A stretch of DNA of 64,000 nucleotides from Acanthosepion esculentum (taxonomy: Eukaryota > Mollusca > Cephalopoda > Sepiida > Sepiidae): the NCBI GenBank assembly GCA_964036315.1, contig OZ038485.1:95769611-95833610 (forward strand), in the 5' to 3' direction. Made by a program: the position numbers and the translations under genes. The notes below the pieces were generated by a model, which was given only the letters and a program-made list of their open reading frames with translations, was not told where the DNA came from and did not search any database. Positions 12,421 through 23,159 of the stretch are shown one piece after another. Every line of letters starts with the position of its first letter. The stretch's first letter is position 1.

Positions 12421-13010
12421 GACATTAGACAATACATCTCAAGAACAACCTTGATATTTATTGTCTTAGAGGGGTTTTTTAAGCGTTTCATCCCCAAGCA
12501 AGGCAGGAGTACCACTAGTACCCAAGGGGTTACAGAGAGTGAAATTAAGATTTGATATAGGGGAGATTGAGGAAAGGAAAGGAAAAAAAAAAAAACAGGG
12601 ATCAAGGAATCAGATGATGATGATTTAAATTTTTGAAGATTGTAGTTATCAGGGAAGCAAGTAAAAGAGTTCCACTGTCAGGAAGTGCGCGAGATGATGT
12701 TGGAGTAGAAGAGGCAGTTACATTTAACCGTTTCAACAGTAAAAGGGTGGGACCTAGATGCCGACCTAGTAGCACACTTAAATTCATGCAGTCAGGGCAT
12801 CAGGGAAAATAGGTCATCAGTGCAGTTGCCATGAAAATATATGTAGAAAAGACAGAGGGAAACCACATCACGTCTGTGAGAAAGTGACTGGAGTTGAGGT
12901 GCCAAGTCAGAACTGATCACATTGCATATCCATCCTTGGATTTTGTTGAGAACCTTGAGATGAGCAGCAGGGGTGCCAGGCTATATATGACAACAGTATT
13001 CAATGCATGG
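12421..13010 (-). mobile_element. CR1-like LINE 3' end, minus orientation
   Basis: On the minus strand this segment carries the same C-terminal reverse transcriptase text as 2425-3086. It reads EYCCHI near 12990, then KIQGWICNVISSDL, LSHRRDVVSLCLFYI and HPFTVETVK-like sequence towards 12740, with frameshifts and stops. The 3' end lies at the low-coordinate side. It abuts the oppositely oriented piece at 13010-13200. Confidence 0.75.
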
Positions 13011-13200
13011 ACATCAAAGGCCTTTGATAATGCATGGCAGAGTGAGCTACTACACAAGTTCTCCAGCTATCAAAAGAAAGAATCTTCTCATCAAGCCTTT
13101 CCTAACAGGTAGGGTCGATGAAGGTAGATTTTTAATGGCCAATCCGCCAAGGTGCATGTACAGAATACAGATGAATTCAAAATAACAAGTTGGGGGTTGT
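13010..13200 (+). mobile_element. Inverted 5' piece of the adjacent LINE
   Basis: Plus-strand reading gives SKAFDNAWQSELLHKFSSY, then in another frame LLIKPFLTGRVDEGRF. These match the SKAFD-x-W block and the following FLTGR block of the CR1/jockey-group reverse transcriptase. In the intact protein this lies upstream of the EYCCHIW segment. Here it sits upstream but in opposite orientation, giving an inverted 5' end. Confidence 0.65.
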
Positions 13201-13291
13201 AACTTTGGAAGTAAAATTGGGTGGAAGCATGATGAAATTGTATGTAGAGCAAATTCCAAAGCTACCATCCAAGTCAGTTGAGGTATTCATA

Positions 13292-15258
13292 GGTACCTCC
13301 ATGAGATCGCTTAAAAAAAAAAAAAAATAAGAGCATAGCATGATGAAAAAGATGCCATTCTTGACGAAAACAAAATTTTATCGTTTAGATGCTTATGTTA
13401 TTATGAAGAAAGACCAAAGTTTTTTTTAAATTATTTTTTTAAATTTTTCCTTCTTTTTATAACATTCTAAATTTTGATTAAAAAAAAAAGACCTTGTTTC
13501 TCTTTGTATCACCAGAACTAGTAAAATAACATACAATTTTTAGCACGTTTTTTTGTACGACACACATTAATTTGGAAAATCTTGCAAAAATAAAAATAAT
13601 TGTTGGATTTTAATGAAACTATTCACAGATGATCAAAATTAGTATAAATATGTTTTTTTTTTTTTTATTAAAGTCATGGCAGAAATATTTTTTTTTTATA
13701 TTTATTAACCCCCCCCCCCCCCCGCCATAACTAACTTTATGAAAACGCTAGAAATTCTATCGCGTCAGGTTTAGTGATTACAATAGTTAAAAGCACAAGG
13801 CTTTGAGGAATGCAAATCATGTTTTTTTTTTTTTTTTAATTGGACACCCCTACCTGAAAATCAGCTCTGAATTGTAACATACAAAACTCAATAAAACAAA
13901 TATATTAGTTAATTTCAAATGCTTTTATTTGCTTTTATGAATATGGACAATATTGTCTGAAAGCAAAAAATTTTTTTCGATGAAAAATGAATTTTTAATA
14001 CAATTATTTATTTCTTTAATTATAATAGATTTTTACATTTAAGTTGTTAAAATATTATAAAATTAGTTAAAAGCCGCATCAGCTTTCCTAAGTGTCCTTA
14101 TGAGATAGATCTTTTTTTTAGCGCGTTATAAATTGTATCATTTTGACTAATCAGAAGATCCGCAGTAATTAAGAAATGTGATTTTGTGTTTATAATCGGG
14201 CTGTAATTATAAAGTACGGAAGACCAACCAGAATACAATTAAGTTGCGTTATTTGAGTTAAGCATTGTTCTCCGCTGTTAAGGCCTTTACTTTTGCGAAA
14301 CACGTGTGGAGAAATTAATTTGATTTTTCAATTTCAACTGAGAAGGGTACCTACAAGTATCAGTATCATCTTATGAAATTTATATGATCTTATTTTCATA
14401 TTAATCTCAGTTATGACATTTTTCCATAAATGAAATATCAAAATTAATAATAAAATGAAAGGAAATACAAATAACACAGTAAAATATAAATAAATGTACA
14501 TAAAATTATAGTATTTTATGTACACTTCTGATAAAATTTCATAAGGTACCTATAAATTAGATACCTTTCTTATGAAATATGAAATTTAATCTCACTCTTA
14601 ACAGTCTTATTTTAATTTCTTTATAATACATTTTCCATAAAGCATCGTAAACGTACAGGTAAAAGCTAAGTACAAAAAAAAATTAGAGCGCTGAAAGTTT
14701 TCCTTAAAAATAACGAGATAAATAATTTGTTCACTTAAATCTAAATAACTTCACTTTTCACCTTCCGTAAAACAAATTATGATCATGTAGTCCGTCAATA
14801 CGTCATTCAACACCTGTCAAGTGACACGATAGGTTATGACCTGCTTTGTTTTATTTTCAAATTACGTCTTTTCGGCACAGAAGTTAAGTCAACCTTGGTT
14901 CAAAATATTTTAAATAAACATTATAATTTCTGATTTTCTTAAAATAAATTTTGAAAAAAATGATAATTGATTTTTAAAAGAATTTCAAAGTGATCTTTTT
15001 TATAAAATGGATAAAAAATGGATGCCATAATCGATTTTCTGTCAATTTTGCTGACTCAAAAAAAAAAAAAAAAAAAAAAAAAAGGTTTTTAACAAAAATT
15101 TCGGACGTGCTCGGAACGATTAAAAAATGTAAAAAAATACCCCCAAAATACTTTGATCTTTCCTCTTAATAATAACATGAACATTTAGACGATAAAATTT
15201 TGTTTGGTGTCTTTTTCATCATGCTATGCTCTTTGTTTAGCAATCTCATGGAGGTACC
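13292..15258. mobile_element. 2-kb TIR element, probably non-autonomous DNA transposon
   Basis: The two ends mirror each other: GGTACCTCCATGAGATCGCT at the left, and CTCATGGAGGTACC ending at 15258 at the right. Both are flanked by TA (13290-13291 and 15259-15260), consistent with a TA target duplication. The inverted similarity continues inwards for at least 150-200 bases, with blocks such as AAAATTTTATCGTTTAGATG and its complement. The interior is AT-rich and has no transposase-like frame. Related copies are at 22636-23035 (one end) and, with different outer ends, 28417-30367. Confidence 0.65.
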
Positions 15259-15850
15259 TAGGTATTGATACTTGAAGTTTCTGTTGTTCCAGGGCCTGAA
15301 ATGCCTTAACATCAGAAATCCCTGCAGCCTGAAGTTTCAATTCATACCGACTCTTTGCCATGTGACACTGCTGCTTCTCAGTACAGTGGAAACAACTGCT
15401 GTTCCTGAAGTTCATATTATGAGACATCAACCATCCACTCGATCTGATGACTACATTTATAGATACTAATGATTGATGTGCTATTGATCGATTTATCTGT
15501 TCTGGGGGAGAGAGTTATCTGCCCTCGGTTTTATTCCCCCCCACACACACACACCAGGTAGAGAGCCCTGTAAACGATACAGAGTATAAATACTCCCAGT
15601 GACCAAAGCAGCCATTTCTCAGGTGTTAGTTTTTTTTCTTTTTTTCATATAAAAATTAACACAGCATTTCTGATCACCATCTTTTTTTTTCGTTTCTAAT
15701 GATTTTGTATAAATTTTCTGGTAAAATACTATCTAGTCTAATAGTTTTTACTTGAGAATTAGTTCTTAAAATTTACAACCTTGTAGTCATTAGGTGGGGG
15801 GGTGAAAGATTCATTTTCCTCATTCTCAACAAATCTCACTAAATGGCCTG

Positions 15851-15852
<2 letters not shown>

Positions 15853-15887
<35 letters not shown>
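15853..15887. repeat. Long A-run
   Basis: An uninterrupted A-run of about 35 bases, not attached to a recognisable retrotransposon on its upstream side. The stretch 15261-15852 holds no recognised gene. Confidence 0.8.
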
Positions 15888-15889
<2 letters not shown>

Positions 15890-16310
15890 ATCAAGGTTGA
15901 AGTAAGTGTCCAGAAATAGACAAATAACAATTTAATTAGTTTCTCAGAGTTAGATATCACATGAAGTAACCTTTGGAAAGTATCATTAGTGGTAACCATT
16001 TTCTTTACTGTAATTATCAAGTACTTTTCTTTTTTTATTCAGTCCAATATGTACTTAAAAATGCTTCTTAAAAACAAAAGAATCAAAACCTCTACATAAA
16101 TAAAATATAAAGCTTTCAAGTAATTATTACAAACACAAGCTTCTGATTTCTATTCAGAATCAACTGTACAATGTAGGATTAATTTGAAAGTAATCTAAAT
16201 TCATCAAATGAGGCTAAAAATACACAAAGGAATTACTAGCAGTGAAGGATGACCAAGAGTATTTGGTAAACAAAATTAATCTTAAAAAAAAAAAAAAAAA
16301 CACACACAAA

Positions 16311-16337
16311 AAAAAAAAAAAAAAAAAAAACACACAC

Positions 16338-16395
<58 letters not shown>
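16311..16395. repeat. Compound A/CA/TA microsatellite
   Basis: A-runs and short CA runs (16285-16339) lead into a (TA)n tract at 16340-16395. It is intronic, just downstream in gene order of a TATDN2 exon. Confidence 0.95.
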
Positions 16396-16399
<4 letters not shown>

Positions 16400-16553
16400 A
16401 ATGAAAAATTTGATAATCCATATGGATAATCCCAAAAAGGATGTAATCCAGAGAGCTCAATGTCAAATCAGAGCAATTATTAATTTAATTTAAATAGAAA
16501 ACAGACAACCTTAAGGGTCCATTGGTTATAATATAAAATGGAAATATACAAAC

Positions 16554-16719
16554 CGTCCAGAATAATCTAGTCCAATCTCACCAACAGCCACTACCTTAGG
16601 GTGTTTTAAACAGTTACTGAGGCCGTTCTCTGCTGCATCATCAAACCCAGTGGCTTTCTTTGGGTGACATCCCATGGCAAGCCACACCATATCATCATTA
16701 ACCAAAACCTTCCAAAGCC
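16554..16719 (-). CDS. TATDN2: TATDN2 exon: residues 553-608, GEIGLDY motif
   Basis: The exon is bounded by an acceptor (TAAATCTAG before 16719) and a GTTTGT donor at 16553. It starts with two bases completing a glycine codon and ends with two bases of the next codon, which fits both neighbouring exons exactly. It encodes LWKVLVNDDMVWLAMGCHP and HPKVVAVGEIGLDYSG. The GCHP block and GEIGLDY are core TatD motifs; Glu600 is the bridging metal ligand. Confidence 0.95.
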
Positions 16720-17189
16720 CTAGATTTATAGGAAAAAAAAAATTAAATCACATTGCAAAATCATCATGAAAATAATTAGAACAAGTGTGGCAAGTACAAA
16801 AATGACTTTAAATAGCTGGTTTTTTCTCTATATCTGTTTAATCTCCAAAGAGATCTTTCTCACATATACCACAAACAAGTTTTTTTTTAACTCATTAAGA
16901 CCTACTATAAAGTTCAGATTAATTATAGAAATTAAAATTTCATATTGATTATAGGTTTCAAACAAAAAAAAGATCTGAAAATATTTATTGGTTTCTATCC
17001 ATAAATCCATTAATGGATTAAATCGTATGAGTAATTGATTTGTTTTTATGGCTTATCAACTCTCTGTGGGTTATTTAAAGCTGAAACATAAACTGGATTA
17101 TAAGAATAAATAAGAATTTTTTATTTTTTTATTTTTTTTTGCAAGTGAAAGTGGCTTTAAAAATGTTTGGAGGATAATAATGATATTTC

Positions 17190-17275
17190 CAGATACAAGT
17201 CCTACTATTTTACCCATAGCTGGAGGGAGATATGGATTCATACCTTTCCCAAAGGTTTTTGCACATAAGTTAATG
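17190..17275 (-). mobile_element. SINE fragment, diverged
   Basis: The block around TTTACCCATAGCTGGAGGGA through CATACCTTTCCCAAAGG matches, in reverse, the internal region of the SINE at 53325-53385. Only about 85 bases are recognisable. Confidence 0.5.
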
Positions 17276-17937
17276 TAACAAACTCAAACAGAATTCAGAT
17301 TCAGCTATCTGATTTCTCATTCTGTACCACTTCAAATTAAATGACAATGTTCGTGTGTTTAATTTCTTTTGCATTTTTGTTTTTTTTTCAATCTCCAAAC
17401 AACTTATTGCATACCTAAATCAAATTTGTAAAGAAATTGTCCAAAATCCGTTTTTTTTGTTTTGTTATTACTCTCAACTGTCAGTCATTATCAGGAACAG
17501 TCATACCGTTAGTATCATAAGAGACAAGTTTAACTTCTAGTCCTGGCATTTTAAGAATGTTATATTTTAAACTTTACTATATAATTTCAGTTTGATAGCA
17601 CCAAAGATTATTAAATATTTTACACGATATGTAAAGTTGTATGTAATTATGCATGAATTTCAACAAAAGAAGGCTAATTGTAGGTTAATAAACATTTTAG
17701 TTTAAATTGAAACTTAAGTTTTAAAATCTGTCTTATGAATTTAAACTGAAGTTTAACATTAATCATGTAGTAAACATATTTCCATCCTATATTCAAGAAT
17801 TTTTTTTCTGATATAAAGATACATGGATTTAAAATTTTTTGAAAAATCCACATTGTCTTGAAATACTGTCACAAGCTATCTTACAATAACAGACTTGATC
17901 TATTAATAGGTATTCTGAACTAAAGTTATTTTCAATA

Positions 17938-18218
17938 TACCGTATATACTCACATACCATGCAACTTTTGAAGACCTAATTTTGAAGCTAATTTGAAGGG
18001 GGTCACATGAGATATAGAATTAGCGTATGTACTGCTGGCCCTGGCTACACCATTGACCATATAAAACTTTAAACTTTACTATATAATTTCACAGTTTGAT
18101 AGCACCAAAGATTATTAAATATTTTACACGATATGTATATATATCCATTTACTGTAGTCAAATTAGCTTCAAAATTAGGTCTTCAAAAGTCACATGATAG
18201 GCAAGTATATATGCTATC
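17938..18218. mobile_element. Inverted-repeat MITE-like element, about 280 bp
   Basis: The left arm (about 17945-17996, containing TTTTGAAGACCTAATTTTGA) is mirrored by the right arm (about 18158-18213, containing TCAAAATTAGGTCTTCAAAA). The interior carries one copy of a 70-base block also found immediately to the left at 17569-17635. No coding content. Confidence 0.65.
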
Positions 18219-20959
18219 TAAAAAACTTTAACACAGGTAGAGAGATCTTGAAAAACCATAACAAAATGGCACCAAATTTATTTTGGTAGTTCAATTAGCA
18301 AACATGTTATGACCATTCAAAGTTCATCTTGTGCTACTGTACAAAAACCCAATTTTAACAGTGTATAACTGAAGATGCAGGTTTCAAACAAGTTAAAAAT
18401 GATTATGAAGTTAATATCATATAGCTAGTCTTGAAGATAATGCTAATAGAATCAATAATTCTTAGATCAGACAAGTCTAAAAATTTCATTCTCAAAAACA
18501 AAATTGTAAAAATATGATACAGAAGGGCAAATATTACTAATCATGTAAGTTTCATTTCAAAAGTTAACTTCTTCCTCAACCCTCATAGCATAACAGAGAC
18601 AAAGCTATTTTTGTCTCAGCAGTACCACAATAAAAATCCTATATTTATTCCACATAAAATACGACCAGAAGTGCAATTTGATAGGACAAAAGGAGGTCAA
18701 AAGTATACCACACTTAATTGCCATAAAAAACATATCCATTGGAGGCACATGCCTAACACTTTTAAAGTTTACTAATTTTGGGATGAGGAATTCAACAGCT
18801 CTTTTCAAGGTAATATCAATACCTTTTGTAATAGATGTATCTTATTTTGGAAGATTTTGTGAAATTATATAATTTCCAACTCGTCAAAAACGGGACAGTA
18901 ATGAATACAAAAAACACAAATATTTTATAATAGTGCTTCAAACTTCATTTTTAAACTGTTAGAAAAGATTTTTGGAACATAATGGATGGTTCTCCCCTCA
19001 TGCTGATTTGCTAACTGAATTTCCTTATAAGCCTCTGATATAGCTAATATTTCTGGAACACACCATCATTTGAAATTGGCATTACATCAAAATCCCATCT
19101 GAAGACAAATGTTGATTCCACTTGTGCAATGATAATATGACAAAGGCCATTGGAAATAATCATTTCTGCTTTTTGTTGCAGATGTTTTGCATGTTTTCTT
19201 GAAATGCCAAGTATTGATTGCCACTCAGTTGCTGATTTTCCTTCCAGCCAAGCTGTAGTTTGGTTGCACATGAGCATGTTTGAGGTTGATCAGTGGTGAA
19301 GTAATGAATGTAGTCTTTTTTTTCATTTTGTCAGTTCCACCTCAACTTTCAAATTTTGTTAACACATTTAAATTTTCGGTGTTTGAGAATATTTTTTACA
19401 CTTAAAAGTAAAAAAAGAATGCTGAAATTCAACCGTGAACATACTTAAAGTTCATCAGGATAATAAAACTCAAAAACATTTCGGTTGAGAGTTGGTACTT
19501 GCATAATTTAAAAAAAAATTTTTTTATATTTAACAGAAAAAAATATCTACATTGAATATCAATTTTTAAAAAATGTACTTGTAATTCTTCAATTGCAAGT
19601 TCTGAAATTCCTCAAATTGTTGTTTGCAACAAAGGATTTTTCTATTAAATGAAAATATTTTTTAAGAATTGAAAAATGTAAGGTTTAATACCATTTTCAA
19701 GTTAACATTGTCCAGATTATCAGCTTCAAATTTATTTTAAAAATAAGGTATATAACAGGGTGGTAACCCTGGTCAACATTTAAATGCATGGAGGATATAA
19801 CACAATACTGCATGAGAATGCCTAAAGATAATTTGAAGCAGGAAATAAGATTAAACAGTAAAAAAAAAAAAAAAAAAAATCAAGGAAACTAATTAAGAAT
19901 GAAGCAGAAAAGAAAAAACGGATTAAAAATAATAATTAGAAACCATAAAATGATTTTAAAAAAAGGCTCTCGGAAGATTTGAATCTGAAATAAACCAATT
20001 GGAATTCATTAAGATTTAGTAAAAAATAGTCTTCCCCAATCTACCCAGTTACCTCTGATATCCCATATTAGCAAAACAATGGACACATGATGCTGGCCAG
20101 TGGGTACTTGGTTGAAACAATGTGTCTATTACAACAAAGATGAAAACAACAGTCCAAAATAAAGTCCAGATTGAGTATCCTTTATCTGAAAGGATTTTTT
20201 AGTGATAGGATGATTAATTGGAATTGAGAATTGGAAATATCTGAATTTTTTGGAGTATTTAAATCAGCATTGGAATCGAAAACTTTTTTACCTAATTTCT
20301 GATTACGAAAATTCTTTGAAATTTTTTTTTGTTTAAAACTTTAAATTTTCCATTCCTGGTACTAATGATAAAAAGATATAGATTTTAAACTATCAGTAAA
20401 ACTAAACTCTATATATCATAATAACACCTACATTTATTTTACTTGTGTTAAAAATGAAATGTTCAAGTTTCTTCTCAGTTCTCAAAGTTTCCATAAAGTT
20501 TGCTAGTTTAAAGTCTGTTCTAGTTCAGAATAAAATGTTTATTTTTAATTTCTTTTTAAACATTGCTAATTCACCCATTTAATATAAATTATTAAATCAA
20601 AATTATGTAATATAAACACAAAATGAATTCACATTGATGTTCTACCAGACTCTTTTTTAAGACAGTTATTATTTTTTTTAATTTATAAAAAAGAAAATAA
20701 AAAGCTAGAAAAAAAAAAAAAAAAAAAAATTGAAATCTTATATAAAATTTTATTTTAAAATTTAAATTTTCAATTATTCTTAAGTAGAAATTAAATATAA
20801 AACTCCATATAAAGAGTTTTAATCAGCACTTAATCCAAAGGATCATAAAGACGGTGGTAGGCATTTACATTTCCTTTGCAGGAATTATATAAAATAGAGA
20901 GTTACTTTTCATTCACCTTGTATATTGCATTAAAAAATATAAAAAGTGATGATAATGTT

Positions 20960-21178
20960 TTTCAGTAGTGGAATTCAAATAAAAATGAATTTCCCATCAT
21001 GGCGTTTTTAGCCAGGAAATATCTATCAGCACCTTCCTCTTATGCTGAAAGTGAATGGTTATTTAGTATTAAAGGTAACGTTTACTTACCAAAAAGAAAT
21101 CAACTGAAAGGCGAAACAGGAGAGATGATAATGTTCTTAAATTATAATTTAAGAATTTTAGGACTTAAATATGAGTAG
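20960..21178 (+). pseudogene. hAT transposase C-terminal (dimerisation) relic
   Basis: A continuous 59-codon stretch from 20999 to the stop at 21176-21178 reads FLARKYLSAPSSYAESEWLF, then SIKGNVYLPKRNQL and MIMFLNYNLRILG. This is the hAT-family C-terminal dimerisation region, shared with ZBED-type domesticated genes. Upstream, NSNKNEFPI continues the same frame, but a TAG stands where hAT proteins usually have a Trp-Trp pair. No DDE core or BED finger is visible nearby, so it is a truncated relic. Frame conservation over the last 59 codons is notable. Confidence 0.75.
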
Positions 21179-21838
21179 CTAGGTACTTCAGTGATTTACT
21201 TAAAGAAATTGTTCTCTTTATTATTTAAACTCTTACCCAATTTTTAAAATAAAAAGGATATCTAACTTTATTTCATAAACTTTTGTTTCATTCTTCTACT
21301 AAATGTTTTATTAATAAATGTACTTTGTTCATTAAGTTTTGCATACCAACTGTAGGGCCTGAAAATAATTCAGTTTAATCATTATCACTATCAGCATCAG
21401 AGAATTGGACCAGAATCAGTAAAAATATTGGTATCATCCCATCACTAGTGTTGACATGACTTGCCACAGAAATTTCAGAAAGCACTGGAAAGATTCCTAT
21501 GTGCAGTTGTTGTAAATGACCCTCATTTGTCCTGGGTGGAGATTCCCCAGCCCAGCTACATAGCTACCAGTATTTGTTAGTGATTGTCACAGCAACACCT
21601 TCATTTGTTGATTACTTACTAGGTGTTTAGTAAAGATATTATTCAAAATGTCAGAAGGTCCTATATATATTTATTGTAAGTAGTGATCATGTTCTTTTTT
21701 TTTGCGGGGGGGGGTGACATATACAGTAAGTACAGAACATTATTTTTACATGAAATCTTAATTTCACCACTTAAAAATCCATGTGAGCATTACACAACTA
21801 GCATTATTACCTGTATATATATGTACACAAAAATTATT

Positions 21839-22201
21839 ATATGTTATTTATAGGAAAACTAGCTTCAGGGTATATGTTATTTATAGGAAAACTAGCTTCA
21901 GGGTACATGTTATTTATAGGAAAACTAGCTTCAGGGTACATGTTATTTATAGGAAAACTAGCTTCAGGGTACATGTTATTTATAGGAAAACTAGCTTCAG
22001 GGTACATGTTATTTATAGGAAAACTAGCTTCAGGGTACATGTTATTTATAGGAAAACTAGCTTCAGGGTACATGTTATTTATAGGAAAACTAGCTTCAGG
22101 GTATATGTTATTTATAGGAAAACTAGCTTCAGGGTATATGTTATTTATAGGAAAACTAGCTTCAGGGTATATGTTATTTATAGGAAAACTAGCTTCAGGG
22201 T
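21839..22201. repeat. 33-bp minisatellite, 11 near-identical units
   Basis: Eleven copies of a 33-base unit (starting TATGTTATTTATAGGAAAAC and ending TAGCTTCAGGGTA) are arranged head to tail. Units differ almost only at one position (TAT or TAC at the joint): two TAT-type, six TAC-type, then three TAT-type. Because 33 is a multiple of three, open frames run through the array on both strands. These are a consequence of the repeat and not evidence of a protein. Confidence 0.95.
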
Positions 22202-22635
22202 GCATGATTAAGCAGTGTTATGAAATGTAAAGGGATATCATATTTACACTTGGGTCTCATTCCCAAGATGCCCCATTTTATAGATGCTATATACAAATTA
22301 AATAGCCTGTATTAGAAATCCCCAAAAATATGAAAACCAAAGCACATGCCATCCCAAGAATTTCAGATAAAGGATTCTCAACCTGTATGTGCAAAATTGT
22401 GCATGCTTCTTTTAAGACAGCAAATGCACCAATATTTTTTTATTTTGTTTTCTGTATTATTAAAAGGTGACAATGCCACTAAGACACAAGAGAGCTACTA
22501 AGAGTGAAAGAGAATGAAAAGACCTTAGGAGCAACTGGAAGCCCAATCCTAAACAGGTAATAAGAGATAAACCTATTATTGTGCTAAATAATAGAAACTA
22601 CATAACTTAAGAACTAAAAAAAAAAAAAAAAAAGA

Positions 22636-23035
22636 CGCGAAAGTTTATGACCTGCTTTGTTTTATTTTCAAATTACATCTTTTCGGCATAAAAGCTAAGT
22701 TAAGCTTGGTTCAAAATAATTTTAAATAAACATTACAATTTCTGATTTTCTTAAAATAAGTTTTTAAAAAATGATAATTGATATTTAAAAAATTTCAAAC
22801 TGAGATTTCCATTGATTCTATGAAATGGAAAAATATGGTCAATTTTGCTGACTCAAAAAAAAAAACAAGATTTTTAATGAAATTTTTGGACGTGTTAGGA
22901 ACGATTAAAAAATGTAAAAAAATACCACAAAAATACTTTGATCTTTCCTCTTAATAATAACAAACATTTAGACGATAAAATTTTGTTTTCGTCAAGTTTG
23001 GCTATGCTCTTATTTTTACATTTCGTGGAGGTACC
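22636..23035 (+). mobile_element. Right end of a 2-kb TIR-family element
   Basis: About 400 bases are collinear with 14830-15258, starting at TATGACCTGCTTTGTTTTAT and ending GTGGAGGTACC followed by TA (23036-23037). The matching left end was not found, so it is 5'-truncated or rearranged. It lies in the intron just downstream of the large TATDN2 exon. Confidence 0.7.
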
Positions 23036-23159
23036 TAAGCTAACAATATCATTACAGATAGAGAGAGCAGATACACTTTGATCCCAGCTTGATGGCTTAT
23101 AAGGAAATGGCTAATACTACCCCTACTCAAATTTATTTTTAACTTAATACAAATTTTAC

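Larger units (their letters stand above)
8583..16553 (-). other. TATDN2: TATDN2 intron (8.0 kb)
   Basis: This long intron carries a SINE-like fragment (8850-9012), a small DNA transposon derivative (10215-10553), a gypsy integrase relic (11852-12395), a rearranged CR1-like LINE (12421-13200), a 2-kb TIR element (13292-15258), long A-runs (15853-15887) and a CA plus TA microsatellite (16310-16395). The stretches 9013-10214 and 10554-11851 hold nothing I recognise. Confidence 0.8.
16720..23159 (-). other. TATDN2: TATDN2 intron (6.4 kb)
   Basis: This intron contains a SINE-like fragment (17190-17275), an inverted-repeat element (17938-18218), a duplicated 70-base block, a hAT transposase tail (20960-21178), a 33-bp minisatellite (21839-22201) and a TIR-family end (22636-23035). 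A 77-codon open frame at 19277-19044 on the minus strand is unassigned. The remaining sequence is AT-rich and unremarkable. Confidence 0.8.

Noticed and set aside
15224..15500. Minus-strand frame with a helical-looking sequence (about 68 codons)
   Set aside because: It runs into the terminus of the TIR element, has no recognised domain and no convincing splice sites. I could not support it as an exon.
16214..16493. Frames rich in Lys, Phe and Ile-Tyr
   Set aside because: Products of A, CA and TA runs.
21783..22230. Repetitive proteins of 122-142 residues on both strands
   Set aside because: They are translations of the 33-bp minisatellite, open only because the unit is a multiple of three.
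23035..23159. TATDN2 continuing past 23160 to the stop near 23035
   Set aside because: A GTAAAA donor lies at 23159, the readthrough residues do not resemble TatD, and the exon at 16719 continues the domain in the right phase.
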